Assembly: GCF_022354825.1 (NCBI RefSeq)
Contig: NZ_CP031168.1
Span: 5,643,501-5,707,500 of the forward strand
DNA length: 64,000 bases
Origin: Paenibacillus sp. H1-7
GTDB lineage: Bacteria; Bacillota; Bacilli; Paenibacillales; NBRC-103111
Reading direction: 5' to 3'
The first letter of the stretch is position 1. Every line of letters begins with the position of its first letter. This document shows, piece after piece, positions 8,477 to 16,480 of this stretch. The notes below the pieces were generated by a model. It was not told where the DNA came from, made no database searches, and was given only the letters and a program-made list of their open reading frames with translations. The position numbers were made by a program, and so were the translations under genes.

Positions 8477-10276
8477 ATGTCTTTAGACGGACTGGTCGTC
8501 CACAGCCTGGTTAACGAGCTGCAAAGCTGTGTGGGCGGCAGAATCAATAAAGTGCACATGCCATCGGAGCACGACATCGTGCTGCAGCTGCGCGCGCAAG
8601 GCAGCAACCTGAAGCTGCTTTTGTCGGCGAATCCGACGTATCCGCGGGTTCATTTCACCGAGCAAAGCTTCCTTAATCCTATGGAAGCGCCGATGTTTTG
8701 CATGCTGCTCCGCAAGCATTGCGAAAGCGGGATAATCGAGAGCGTCACGCAGCCCGGTTTGGAGCGGGTGATCCATATCCAGGTCAGACAGCGGGATGAG
8801 CTTGGCGATGTCAGCAGCAAGACGATCGTCATCGAAATTATGGGACGCCACAGCAACATTATTTTATTGGATCCGGCAACCGGATCTATTGTGGACGGTA
8901 TCCACCACGTCACCCCTGCGATCAGCAGCTACCGGATTGTCATGCCGGGCAGCAAATATGTCTCACCTCCCGAGCAGCATAAGGAACTGCCGCTCGATCT
9001 CGACAGAGAACGTTTCGTGTCGCTTATGACAAGCCCGCTTCCTGCTCAGGAAGACGCGGAAGATACAGGAAAGCCTGCCGCCCGTTCGGATGAAACTTGG
9101 GAGCAGCGGATCGTGAACCGTCTCAGCGGCTTCAGCCCGCTGGTTGCCAAAGAGCTTGTCTTTCGCTGTCAGCCGCCGCTTACGGAAGCCAACACTCCGG
9201 AGGCTAACGCAGCCTTGCTGTGGGAGCCGTTTCATTCTTTAATGGAGCAGCTCCGTCAGGGAGGAACGACGCCGAACATTACGGAGCGTGAGTCTACAGG
9301 CAAGTCTTCCTTCTCCATTACCGAGCTGACGCACATTGGAGGAGTTGTTCGAAGGTTCGCATCCGTTAGCGAATGCCTTGAAGCGTTCTATGGAGACAAA
9401 GCGGAGCGGGATACCGTCAAGCAGCGTGTATCCGACCTGCTTCGTTTTCTTCAGAATGAGCGGAGCAAAAACATCAAGAAGCTGGAGAAGCTGCAAGAAA
9501 CGATGGAGGACGCCAAGGATGCAGACAAATTCCGGATTCTTGGCGAGCTTCTTACGGCTTCCATGCATCAGATTCAGAAAGGCGATACGTCGGTCGAGGT
9601 CGTCAACTATTATGATGAAGAGCAGCGTCCGATCCGCATCGAGCTAGACCCTCTTATGACCGCTTCGGAAAATGCTCAGCGCTATTTCAAGAAATACACG
9701 AAGGCTAAGAACAGCCTGATTGCCGTTCATGAGCAAATGGAGCAGACGGAAAGTGAAATCGTCTATTTGGATAATCTGCTTCAGCAGCTTGGCTCTGCAT
9801 CGCTGGGAGATATCGAGGAAATTCGCGAGGAATTGATTGAGCAGGGCTATATTCGCGACCGCAGCAAAAAAACGCGCAAAAAGAAGCCTAACCAGAAGCC
9901 GGCCTTGTCCTGCTTTACTTCAAGCGAAGGAATTCCTATCTATGTAGGAAAGAACAATACGCAAAACGAATATTTGACCAACCGGCTTGCTCAATCGGCG
10001 GATACTTGGCTGCATACGAAGGACATTCCGGGCTCCCATGTGGTCATCCGAAGTCAGCAATTCGGGGAACCGACACTGCATGAGGCCGCACAGCTCGCCG
10101 CTTTCTTCAGTCAAGCCAAGGAATCGAGCCAGGTTCCGGTCGACTTTACACTGATCAGACACGTCCGCAAGCCTAGCGGCGCCAAGCCGGGCTTCGTCAT
10201 TTACGATCATCAAAAAACGTTGTTTGTCACTCCGGATACAGACGCCATCAAACGGATGCCTGTAACAGTAAAATGA
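8477..10276 (+). CDS. rqcH: RqcH, Rqc2/NFACT homolog of ribosome quality control
   Basis: A 599-residue NFACT protein. The N-terminal NFACT-N domain starts MSLDGLVVHSLVNELQ; the middle (about residues 320-450) is charged helical coiled coil (NIKKLEKLQETMEDA); the NFACT-R domain follows (GIPIYVGKNNTQNEYL, DTWLHTKDIPGSH near residue 510). Bacterial RqcH binds obstructed 50S subunits and recruits tRNA-Ala for C-terminal alanine tailing. The position matching the catalytically important D97-R98 of B. subtilis appears as E96-R97 here. Older annotations call such proteins fibronectin-binding. Ends in TGA one base before a repeat that can act as terminator. Confidence 0.93.
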   Translation: MSLDGLVVHSLVNELQSCVGGRINKVHMPSEHDIVLQLRAQGSNLKLLLSANPTYPRVHFTEQSFLNPMEAPMFCMLLRKHCESGIIESVTQPGLERVIHIQVRQRDELGDVSSKTIVIEIMGRHSNIILLDPATGSIVDGIHHVTPAISSYRIVMPGSKYVSPPEQHKELPLDLDRERFVSLMTSPLPAQEDAEDTGKPAARSDETWEQRIVNRLSGFSPLVAKELVFRCQPPLTEANTPEANAALLWEPFHSLMEQLRQGGTTPNITERESTGKSSFSITELTHIGGVVRRFASVSECLEAFYGDKAERDTVKQRVSDLLRFLQNERSKNIKKLEKLQETMEDAKDADKFRILGELLTASMHQIQKGDTSVEVVNYYDEEQRPIRIELDPLMTASENAQRYFKKYTKAKNSLIAVHEQMEQTESEIVYLDNLLQQLGSASLGDIEEIREELIEQGYIRDRSKKTRKKKPNQKPALSCFTSSEGIPIYVGKNNTQNEYLTNRLAQSADTWLHTKDIPGSHVVIRSQQFGEPTLHEAAQLAAFFSQAKESSQVPVDFTLIRHVRKPSGAKPGFVIYDHQKTLFVTPDTDAIKRMPVTVK

Positions 10277-10395
10277 GAAAAACCTCTATCGGGGTCCTTC
10301 ACAGAGGAGCGACCGCGTTTAGAGGTGGTTTTTATCGCCAAATAGAATTTTGCATCCAATGATCTCGGGATCTTGTAAATTCTATTGTGGTAAAA
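10277..10395. repeat. Two-hairpin intergenic repeat, copy 1
   Basis: Begins GAAAAACCTCTATCGGGGTC and contains a first hairpin (ACCTCTA... paired with ...TAGAGGT) and, after TTTTTATCGCCA, a second perfect one AATAGAATTT/AAATTCTATT. Closely related to copies at 44944 and 14592. It follows the rqcH stop immediately and the first hairpin plus T-rich tail could end rqcH transcription. Confidence 0.75.
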
Positions 10396-10440
10396 GAACC
10401 TCCCTTCCGCCAATGAAGCGGTTTGGAGGTTCTTTACTCT
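10392..10440. terminator. Bidirectional terminator between rqcH and ugd
   Basis: AAAGAACCTCC (10393-10403) pairs with GGAGGTTCTTT (10425-10435), with inner CCGC/GCGG pairing. A-rich and T-rich flanks on both sides suit both convergent genes; the ugd stop follows directly. Confidence 0.8.
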
Positions 10441-11739
10441 TTATGGCCTGCCTACCGAGACATAATGGAAGCCTAAGCACCTTATGGTATCGGCTTGCAA
10501 GCAATTTCTCCCGTCTATGATAACCGGCGAGCGAAGCAGCTGATGAACTTCAGCATAATCCAACGATTTCACGGTATCCCATTCCGTCGTAATTACCATG
10601 GCATCCGCATCTTGCAGAGCCTCATACGGATCCGTGCAGCAGACTGCACGGGGGATGAGAGGCGCCGCCGCTTGCGCAGCGACTGGATCGTAGGCGCGGA
10701 TCTGCGCCCCTTTGGCCAACAGCAGCTCGATAATATCGAGGGCGGGTGCGTCCCGCAAATCGTCCGTATCCGGTTTGAACGTAAGCCCCATCACGGCCAG
10801 CTTCAAGCCGTTAACATCCCCGCCAAGCGCTTGTTCGACCTTATCGGCAAACCGTTCCCGTTGAAGCCGGTTCACTTCGATGACGGCGCGCATGATTTTG
10901 AAATCGTAGTCCGCGTGCTCGGCAATCTTAAGCTGCGCTTTCGTATCTTTAGGAAAGCAGGAGCCTCCGTAGCCGATGCCCGGCCGCAAGAAATGCGTCC
11001 CGATGCGTTTATCCATCCCCATGCCTGCAGCCACAAGCTCTACGTTGGCACCGACCTTTTCACACAGATTGGCCATCTCGTTAATGAAAGAAATCTTCGT
11101 AGCCAGGAAGGCATTGGATGCATATTTAATCAGCTCGGCGCTTTCCCGGTCCGTGAACAGTACAGGCGCGCCATACGGTTCGTGCAGACGGGCAATTCGA
11201 TCTGCCGCCTCCTGTTCCGTCGCCCCGATGACGATGCGGTCCATATGGAACGTATCCCGTACGGCGGAACCTTCGCGAAGAAATTCAGGGTTCGAGACGA
11301 CGGAAAATAATGCTTCCGGATTATACTCCCGGATGAGGTTTTCTACCCTGCGGGCCGTACCGACCGGAACCGTGCTCTTCAGCACAACGATGGTATAGCC
11401 TTCCATCGCCATTGCAATCTGTATCGCCGCGCTGGTAACTTGACTTACATCTACTTGCCCGTCTTCCATCGAAGGAGTACCGACGGCAAGAAATACTATA
11501 TCGGACCCGGATACTGCCAGGGCCGTATCGGAAGTAAAGGAAAGACGTCCCCGCTGCAGATTAGTTTGCACCAGCTGCTGCAGATCAGGCTCGTATATCG
11601 GCAGTTCCGCTCGGGACAAGCTTTGGATTTTATCGGCATCCTTATCGACGCAAACAACATGATGACCTATCTCCGAAAAGCACGTTCCAGACACTAATCC
11701 CACATACCCGGTTCCAATGACAGCGATCCTCTCTCCCAT
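10441..11739 (-). CDS. ugd: UDP-glucose 6-dehydrogenase
   Basis: Oxidises UDP-glucose to UDP-glucuronate with two NAD+. A 432-residue protein: Rossmann start IAVIGTGYVGLVSG, VGTPS loop, catalytic cysteine C261 in GYGGSCFPKDTKA, and C-terminal UDP-binding domain with GLTFKPDTDDLRDAP. Start ATG follows GGAGGGG. It lies 28 bp after galU, which makes its substrate, so the pair supplies UDP-glucuronate for cell-surface polysaccharide (teichuronic acid, exopolysaccharide or glycolipid; the sequence does not tell which). Confidence 0.95.
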   Translation of the reverse strand: MGERIAVIGTGYVGLVSGTCFSEIGHHVVCVDKDADKIQSLSRAELPIYEPDLQQLVQTNLQRGRLSFTSDTALAVSGSDIVFLAVGTPSMEDGQVDVSQVTSAAIQIAMAMEGYTIVVLKSTVPVGTARRVENLIREYNPEALFSVVSNPEFLREGSAVRDTFHMDRIVIGATEQEAADRIARLHEPYGAPVLFTDRESAELIKYASNAFLATKISFINEMANLCEKVGANVELVAAGMGMDKRIGTHFLRPGIGYGGSCFPKDTKAQLKIAEHADYDFKIMRAVIEVNRLQRERFADKVEQALGGDVNGLKLAVMGLTFKPDTDDLRDAPALDIIELLLAKGAQIRAYDPVAAQAAAPLIPRAVCCTDPYEALQDADAMVITTEWDTVKSLDYAEVHQLLRSPVIIDGRNCLQADTIRCLGFHYVSVGRP

Positions 11740-11767
11740 GCGTCCCCTCCGTGTGCGCCGGTTTAGA

Positions 11768-12655
11768 TTACCAGTTGTTTCTCCAAGGGTCGGTCAGCTG
11801 CCGCAAGTACGCTTTGAGCGCTCCTTGAAGATCAGCTCTTTGCAGCGCAAATTCGATCGTCGCCTCGATATAACCAAGCTTGTCACCTACGTCATACCGC
11901 TTGCCCTGCAGCGGATATACAACCATTTGCCGCTCTTGATTCAGAATGCGAAGGGCATCCGTCAGCTGAATTTCTCCGCCTCTGCCCGGCTCGCATTTTT
12001 CTAGAATGCCGAATATTTCAGGAGTAATAATATACCTTCCGATCACGGCCAAATTTGAAGGCGCTTGATCTCGATCCGGCTTTTCCATCAAATCTTCGAT
12101 ATATTGAAATTCCCCGGTTCCCGTATTCCGGGAAGGAGATACAATCCCGTATTTATCTACTTCTTCCCAAGGTACCTCCTGAGCTGCAATAACCGTTGTC
12201 TCTGTCTGCTCGAACAAATCGATCATTTGCTTCAGACAGGGCGGCTCGGACTGGATAATATCGTCTCCCAGCAGGACGGCGAACGGCTCATTCCCAATAA
12301 ACTTGCGAGCGCACAAAACGGCATGCCCCAGGCCGAGCGGCTGCTTTTGGCGAATGTAGTGAACGTCGGCAAGATTGGAAACTTCGCGAACGATTTTCAA
12401 GAGCTCCTGGTTTCCCTTCTCCTCGAGCATCATCTCAAGCTCTATCGACTTGTCAAAATGATCCTCGATTGCTCGCTTGTTCCGGCCGGTGACAATCATA
12501 ATATCTTCGATTCCCGACGCAATCGCTTCCTCTACGATATACTGGATCGCGGGCTTATCTACGATCGGGAGCATTTCCTTAGGCTGAGCCTTGGATGCCG
12601 GCAAAAAACGGGTGCCGAGTCCCGCGGCTGGAATAATGGCTTTTCGCACTTTCAT
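11768..12655 (-). CDS. galU: UTP-glucose-1-phosphate uridylyltransferase
   Basis: Makes UDP-glucose from UTP and glucose-1-phosphate. The 295-residue protein has the nucleotidyltransferase motif PAAGLGTRFLPASKAQPKEM at the N-terminus, VDKPAIQYIVEEA and LLGDDII further on, all typical of bacterial GalU. The start codon overlaps the PHP gene stop by one base (TAATG), so the two are translationally coupled. Downstream ugd uses the product. Very sure of family. Confidence 0.95.
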   Translation of the reverse strand: MKVRKAIIPAAGLGTRFLPASKAQPKEMLPIVDKPAIQYIVEEAIASGIEDIMIVTGRNKRAIEDHFDKSIELEMMLEEKGNQELLKIVREVSNLADVHYIRQKQPLGLGHAVLCARKFIGNEPFAVLLGDDIIQSEPPCLKQMIDLFEQTETTVIAAQEVPWEEVDKYGIVSPSRNTGTGEFQYIEDLMEKPDRDQAPSNLAVIGRYIITPEIFGILEKCEPGRGGEIQLTDALRILNQERQMVVYPLQGKRYDVGDKLGYIEATIEFALQRADLQGALKAYLRQLTDPWRNNW

Positions 12656-13500
12656 TATGACTTCCTCCTAGCGTGCTGAAGTTGCTCGATTACGGCAATG
12701 CCAATTCTCCTTGCTCCGATTGGAGCATGGAATACGACACCGCCCCGTTCGCCATGGAAGTCCGATCCGGCTGTAACAATCAGATTGTATTGTTCAGCAA
12801 GCCGTTGATAACCTTCCTCCTGCTCCGGGGTATGATCGGAGTGATATACCTCCAGACCGGCAAGGCCTTGATCCGCAAGCTCTCCAATAAGCTCATCCAT
12901 ACCGTACAGGCCGGGATGAGCGAGTACCGGCGCGCCTCCTGCTTCTATAATCCACTGAACGGCGGTTGCCGGCTCGATCCGAGGCGGATTGATATACGCC
13001 GCACCGTCCTTGCCCAAATACCGGTCGAAGGCTTCCGCCATGTCGGCCACGTATCCTTTGCGGACCAAAGCGTCGGCTATATGCGGTCTGCCGATGGTTT
13101 CATCATTCTTCTTGGCCGCCTTCAACGATTCCAGTACATCGTCCATCGAAATTTCGATCCCCAGCTTGTTTAATTGCTCCAATATCATATCGTTGCGACG
13201 GTCGCGCACCTGGCGCAGCTCCGCCAACCGGTTCAATAAGGTTTCATCTGTATGATCTATGTAATATCCGAGGACGTGGACGTCCATTCCTTTAACGACC
13301 GTGCTGATTTCTACTCCCGGAACTACCGTAATTCCATACTGCAGTCCGGCTTCGAGAGCCTCCCGAATTCCCGCCACGGTATCGTGATCGGTGATGGCTA
13401 TCGCCCCGAGACCCACTGCAGCCGCCAGTCTGACGTTATCGGTCGGTGGCTGGGTTCCGTCGGAAGCCAATGTGTGAGAATGCAAATCTGCATACAGCAT
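12655..13500 (-). CDS. PHP-domain phosphoesterase
   Basis: A 281-residue PHP domain protein starting MLYADLHSHTLASDGT, whose His residues, together with ITDHDT, GVEIS, AHPGLYG and GSDFHG, form the usual trinuclear metal site. Relatives include nucleoside 3',5'-bisphosphate phosphatases and RNase AM (E. coli YciV), so a role in RNA 5'-end trimming or pAp breakdown is likely, but capsule-type phosphatases share the fold and the galU-ugd context leaves that open. The start at 13500 follows AAAGGAGAG; an extension upstream is not conserved. Confidence 0.85.
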   Translation of the reverse strand: MLYADLHSHTLASDGTQPPTDNVRLAAAVGLGAIAITDHDTVAGIREALEAGLQYGITVVPGVEISTVVKGMDVHVLGYYIDHTDETLLNRLAELRQVRDRRNDMILEQLNKLGIEISMDDVLESLKAAKKNDETIGRPHIADALVRKGYVADMAEAFDRYLGKDGAAYINPPRIEPATAVQWIIEAGGAPVLAHPGLYGMDELIGELADQGLAGLEVYHSDHTPEQEEGYQRLAEQYNLIVTAGSDFHGERGGVVFHAPIGARRIGIAVIEQLQHARRKS

Positions 13501-13577
13501 ATACGACTTTCTCTCCTTTACCATATCGAACAATGATTAACGCAGTATGAAGCGAATGTGTAGACTAAGTAAACATT

Positions 13578-14489
13578 TTACAGCCATTGGCTTAAATCCC
13601 GTTCACGAAGAAACGAGACGAAGGTGACGGCCGAAATCGGCAAGATCGTCGAGTTCAAGTAAATAGCGTAGAAGCTCCGCGAAAAACGGATCCCTTCCAT
13701 ACTTTTCACCTTGAGTACGCCAAGCGCCGCTTCGTGCTTTACGGACGATTGGGACAAGATGGACAGACCGAGCCCCGCCTCGACAGCCGATTTGACGGCC
13801 CCGGTGCTTCCGAGCTCCATAACGACATTCATGTCGGCCGGATTGTATCCGGCTCTCTCCAGCTCCTCTTCCATGACCCTTCGCGTTCCCGAGCCTTGCT
13901 CCCGCAGCACGAAAGGATATTTCAGCACATCGTCCATCCGTACCGATTCCTGCTCCGCCAATGGGTGATCCGGCGGTATGATCAGCATCAATTCATCGTT
14001 CATTACCGCTTCCGTATGCACATCCGGATGCTTGATTTCCGCCTCGACCAGACCGAAATTCAATTGGTGGTTCAATACCTCATCCAATATTTGTTTCGTG
14101 TTGATAACCTTCATGCTGATCGAAATATTCGGATACTCCTTGCCGAAAGGACCGAGCAATCGCGGTAAAATATACTCGCCTACCGTCATGCTGGCACCCA
14201 GATATAACCGGTCCTCCAGCATATGAGTAAACTTGGACATGCTGATTTCTGTCTCCTTCATAAGCTCGATGCTGCGCTTGGCATAAGGAAGCAGCGTTTT
14301 TCCCGCTTCCGACAGCTCTATTTTTTTCGTCGAGCGGATGAACAGCTTCGTCCCGAAATATTCCTCCAGCGATTGAACCTGCATCGTTACGGCCGGCTGC
14401 GTCATATGAAGCGCCTGCGCCGCATGAGAAAAGCTACCTTTCTCGGCAACTGTATAAAAGATGTGAAGCTGATGAAAGTTAAGAGCCAT
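13578..14489 (-). CDS. LysR-family transcriptional regulator
   Basis: A 303-residue LysR protein: winged helix-turn-helix in residues 1-60 (LHIFYTVAEKGSFSHAAQAL, TQPAVTMQVQSLEE) followed by a periplasmic-binding-like effector domain. The closest style is CysL/CbbR-like regulators (AASM... style linker, sulfur or carbon metabolism), but the ligand cannot be read from sequence. It lies 77 bp upstream of the PHP-galU-ugd genes and in the same direction; whether it regulates them is unknown. ATG follows GGAGGTAGGCA. Confidence 0.88.
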   Translation of the reverse strand: MALNFHQLHIFYTVAEKGSFSHAAQALHMTQPAVTMQVQSLEEYFGTKLFIRSTKKIELSEAGKTLLPYAKRSIELMKETEISMSKFTHMLEDRLYLGASMTVGEYILPRLLGPFGKEYPNISISMKVINTKQILDEVLNHQLNFGLVEAEIKHPDVHTEAVMNDELMLIIPPDHPLAEQESVRMDDVLKYPFVLREQGSGTRRVMEEELERAGYNPADMNVVMELGSTGAVKSAVEAGLGLSILSQSSVKHEAALGVLKVKSMEGIRFSRSFYAIYLNSTILPISAVTFVSFLRERDLSQWL

Positions 14490-14591
14490 TGCCTACCTCC
14501 GGTTGCTTGGTAGCCCTATTATAACAAAGAACCGCCCCCCTCAAAAGCGCAAGTCGGAAGCGAATACATTACCCGGTCCACATTCAATGGT

Positions 14592-14720
14592 AATAAAACC
14601 TCTACCGAGGCTTTCCATAGAGCAACCTTAAGCTTTTACTTAAACAAAACTCGCTTCGTAAGCATACAAGCATGTTTTATCACCGAATAGAATTAATTTG
14701 GATTTTTTTCCAGCATGGTA
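14592..14720. repeat. Two-hairpin intergenic repeat, copy 2 (diverged)
   Basis: Starts ATAAAACCTCTACCGAGGCT and keeps the GTTTTATCACCGAATAGAATT block near 14674-14694 seen in the other copies as GTTTTATCGCCAAATAGAA. The first hairpin is replaced by an insertion containing CTTCGTAAGCAT, a motif shared with the cluster at 1.3 kb. The exact right end is unclear. Confidence 0.6.
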
Positions 14721-14802
14721 TGAAAGTCGCAGCAACAATTGAGACCGAACATCCCTGTGTACGAAGGCATGCGGATAGTCCCATTCGTATAACAGCCGTT
14801 AA

Positions 14803-14840
14803 TGAAAAAAGAGCGTTCCGCGGGCAAGCGGAGCGCTCCT
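14803..14840 (-). terminator. Rho-independent terminator of the 14866-15303 gene
   Basis: Minus strand: GAGCGCTCCGC, six-base loop, GCGGAACGCTC, then TTTTTT. An 11-bp stem 26 nt after the stop codon. Confidence 0.88.
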
Positions 14841-14865
14841 GAAAGGACCGAATCGTTCGGGTCAT

Positions 14866-15303
14866 TTATCTGCGTTTACGGCTATTTTTGATTAATGTCA
14901 TTCTGCGGGAATGGCGAAGCCACGAGTAGTACGACTTCAAATCCCTCAGCTCAATCGTCTCGGACATTCGGCCTAAGAAGGTTACGACGACCATCCGATG
15001 AAGTAAAGGGCGGCCGAGAGGAACATCCAGATCGTAGGGGGAGAATTCCGCTACCATCACGAGATCGTCCTCGATCAAATATACATCCTCGCCATTTTTA
15101 TAATAAGACTTGATTTGTCCTTCTCTAAGCCTGTTCCATAAAAAAGCGCAAATATCGTCAAACCCGGTTTTACGGGATTCCACCCGGTCCGCCCAGCGCT
15201 GCCTGGCATGATTGGTAATAACGATATCCGTAATGTTCTTCTCGCCTAATGCAATGTAATAGGGCTCGTGGTTGCTTGAACGGTGTGCTATTTTATCTCT
15301 CAT
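14866..15303 (-). CDS. Conserved-looking hypothetical protein, 145 residues
   Basis: Unrecognised. The product is soluble and has basic ends (C-terminus LRHSRRMTLIKNSRKRR). The segment VITNHARQRWADRV resembles the H-A-x-x-R pattern at the start of DUF4258-type small proteins, and FLWNRLREGQIKSYYKNGED / LIEDDLVMVAEF suggest a compact alpha-beta fold, but this is only a resemblance. A good ribosome site (GAGGGG) and its own terminator support a real gene. It lies downstream of ylbF-ylbG on the same strand but beyond their terminator. Confidence 0.6.
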   Translation of the reverse strand: MRDKIAHRSSNHEPYYIALGEKNITDIVITNHARQRWADRVESRKTGFDDICAFLWNRLREGQIKSYYKNGEDVYLIEDDLVMVAEFSPYDLDVPLGRPLLHRMVVVTFLGRMSETIELRDLKSYYSWLRHSRRMTLIKNSRKRR

Positions 15304-15472
15304 AAATCACAACCCCTCACCTAGCAAAATAGTTCTTTACGCCTATGTACAAAATGAATGCATTTTCATTTTACTTGATTTAAAATAGGTTGCCAAATAA
15401 AAAAATCTTTAGAATTCATTCGCAGGAAGGAATTTAGCACTATGTATCAGGTTCATGGAGTGTATTATGGTG

Positions 15473-15518
15473 AAAAAAATCCCCACAGAGCCTGAAACAT
15501 TCAGATTCCGTGAGGACT
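15473..15518 (-). terminator. Rho-independent terminator of ylbF-ylbG
   Basis: Minus strand imperfect stem CCTCACGGAATCTGAA with TTCAGGCTCTGTGGGG followed by ATTTTTTT. Located 33 nt after the ylbG stop. Confidence 0.75.
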
Positions 15519-15550
15519 GTTGGACTATTTTATAGTTCTATGTAACCCGA

Positions 15551-15817
15551 TTACATCGTGTAAAATCTCGTTTTGTCCGGCATGTTGCTGGTATATTCCG
15601 TCTTGATTTCGTTGCGGTAAGACCGCTCCACCTTTTTGACGAAAGGCAGCTTCTGAAGCTGCTTCATCGTTTCATCCAGCTTGCTGGAATGAACATACAT
15701 CGCCGCGTAGTGCATTTTCTTCGATATAAAGTGAACGCTTCCATAGCGCTCCAGCTGTTTGCCCGCTGCTTTTAAATCGCTGAACCATACAATTAACCCG
15801 CTTCGATCCGTAAACAT
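15551..15817 (-). CDS. ylbG: YlbG family protein (DUF2129)
   Basis: An 88-residue protein with the YlbG pattern: MFTDRSGLIVWFSDLKAAGK, then YGSVHFISKKMHYAAMYV and LPFVKKVERSYR. The family has a small ferredoxin-like fold and unknown biochemical role; in Bacillus it lies next to ylbF, as here. Start ATG follows AAGGG. Likely co-transcribed with ylbF (93 bp gap, with an 8-bp fold-back GGGAGGAT/ATCCTCCC in between). Confidence 0.85.
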   Translation of the reverse strand: MFTDRSGLIVWFSDLKAAGKQLERYGSVHFISKKMHYAAMYVHSSKLDETMKQLQKLPFVKKVERSYRNEIKTEYTSNMPDKTRFYTM

Positions 15818-15910
15818 GTGCCAACCCTTCTTTCATTAGAGAGAATGGGAGGATAAGCCTAAGTGCGTAATGACCGCCGGGCCATCCTCCCGAGTATAGA
15901 TATTATTAGT

Positions 15911-16372
15911 TTAACCGCAGCTGCCGGAGCAGCCGCCTCCCGTGGAACAGCTGCCTGATGCACAGCCGCCCCCTGAATCGCGGAGATCGTTGCTTGGGAC
16001 TTTAATCGTCTCGGAGACGCTGCGTGCTATCGTTTCGGATACCGTGTACAGCAGATCATCCAGACGCTGCTCAGCCTCCTTGAACCGTCTTACGGCTTCC
16101 AGGCTGTCCAGCTGCTCCTGAATGGATTTCGCTTGCTCCAGGGCATGATGATAGTCCGGATGGAAATGTCCGAACCGTTCACATTCCTCGAACAGCTCCT
16201 TTTTCTTCTGAAACTGTCTCATCAGCTGCATAACCTGCGGGTCTTCGTCTTTCTTTTGCTTCCAATATAAGTAATCCGCCGTCTCCGCGGAGCTCTTGAT
16301 CATATCCCCCAAGTCGTATGCCTGCATCAAAATGGCAGACATATCCAACGTTTGGGCTTCCATTACTGCCAT
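15911..16372 (-). CDS. ricF: RicF (YlbF), subunit of the Ric complex
   Basis: A 153-residue helical YlbF/YmcA family protein (core MSAILMQAYDLGDMIKSSAE, then long helices with QKKKELFEECERFG). The C-terminus is a Gly/Cys-rich tail holding five cysteines in about 20 residues. In B. subtilis RicF joins RicA and RicT, binds [4Fe-4S] clusters through C-terminal cysteines, and supports RNase Y-dependent mRNA maturation, biofilm formation, competence and sporulation. The tail here is richer in Gly-Cys than I expect for Bacillus. Start ATG follows AGGTG; another ATG three codons in is possible. Confidence 0.85.
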   Translation of the reverse strand: MAVMEAQTLDMSAILMQAYDLGDMIKSSAETADYLYWKQKKDEDPQVMQLMRQFQKKKELFEECERFGHFHPDYHHALEQAKSIQEQLDSLEAVRRFKEAEQRLDDLLYTVSETIARSVSETIKVPSNDLRDSGGGCASGSCSTGGGCSGSCG

Positions 16373-16420
16373 AATCGCACCTGCCTTATCATTTAAGTTT
16401 CATCTTGATCAGACAAGTCT

Positions 16421-16429
16421 ATCATAACA
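16421..16429 (-). promoter_or_regulatory. Extended -10 promoter for ylbF-ylbG
   Basis: Minus strand reads TGTTATGAT, an extended -10 (TGn plus TATGAT, 5 of 6 to consensus) about 49 bp before the ricF start. No good -35 hexamer is seen. Confidence 0.45.
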
Positions 16430-16480
16430 CACATTGTGCCCATTTGTTGCATCAATATTTCATCCTGAATTTGGGGAGTG

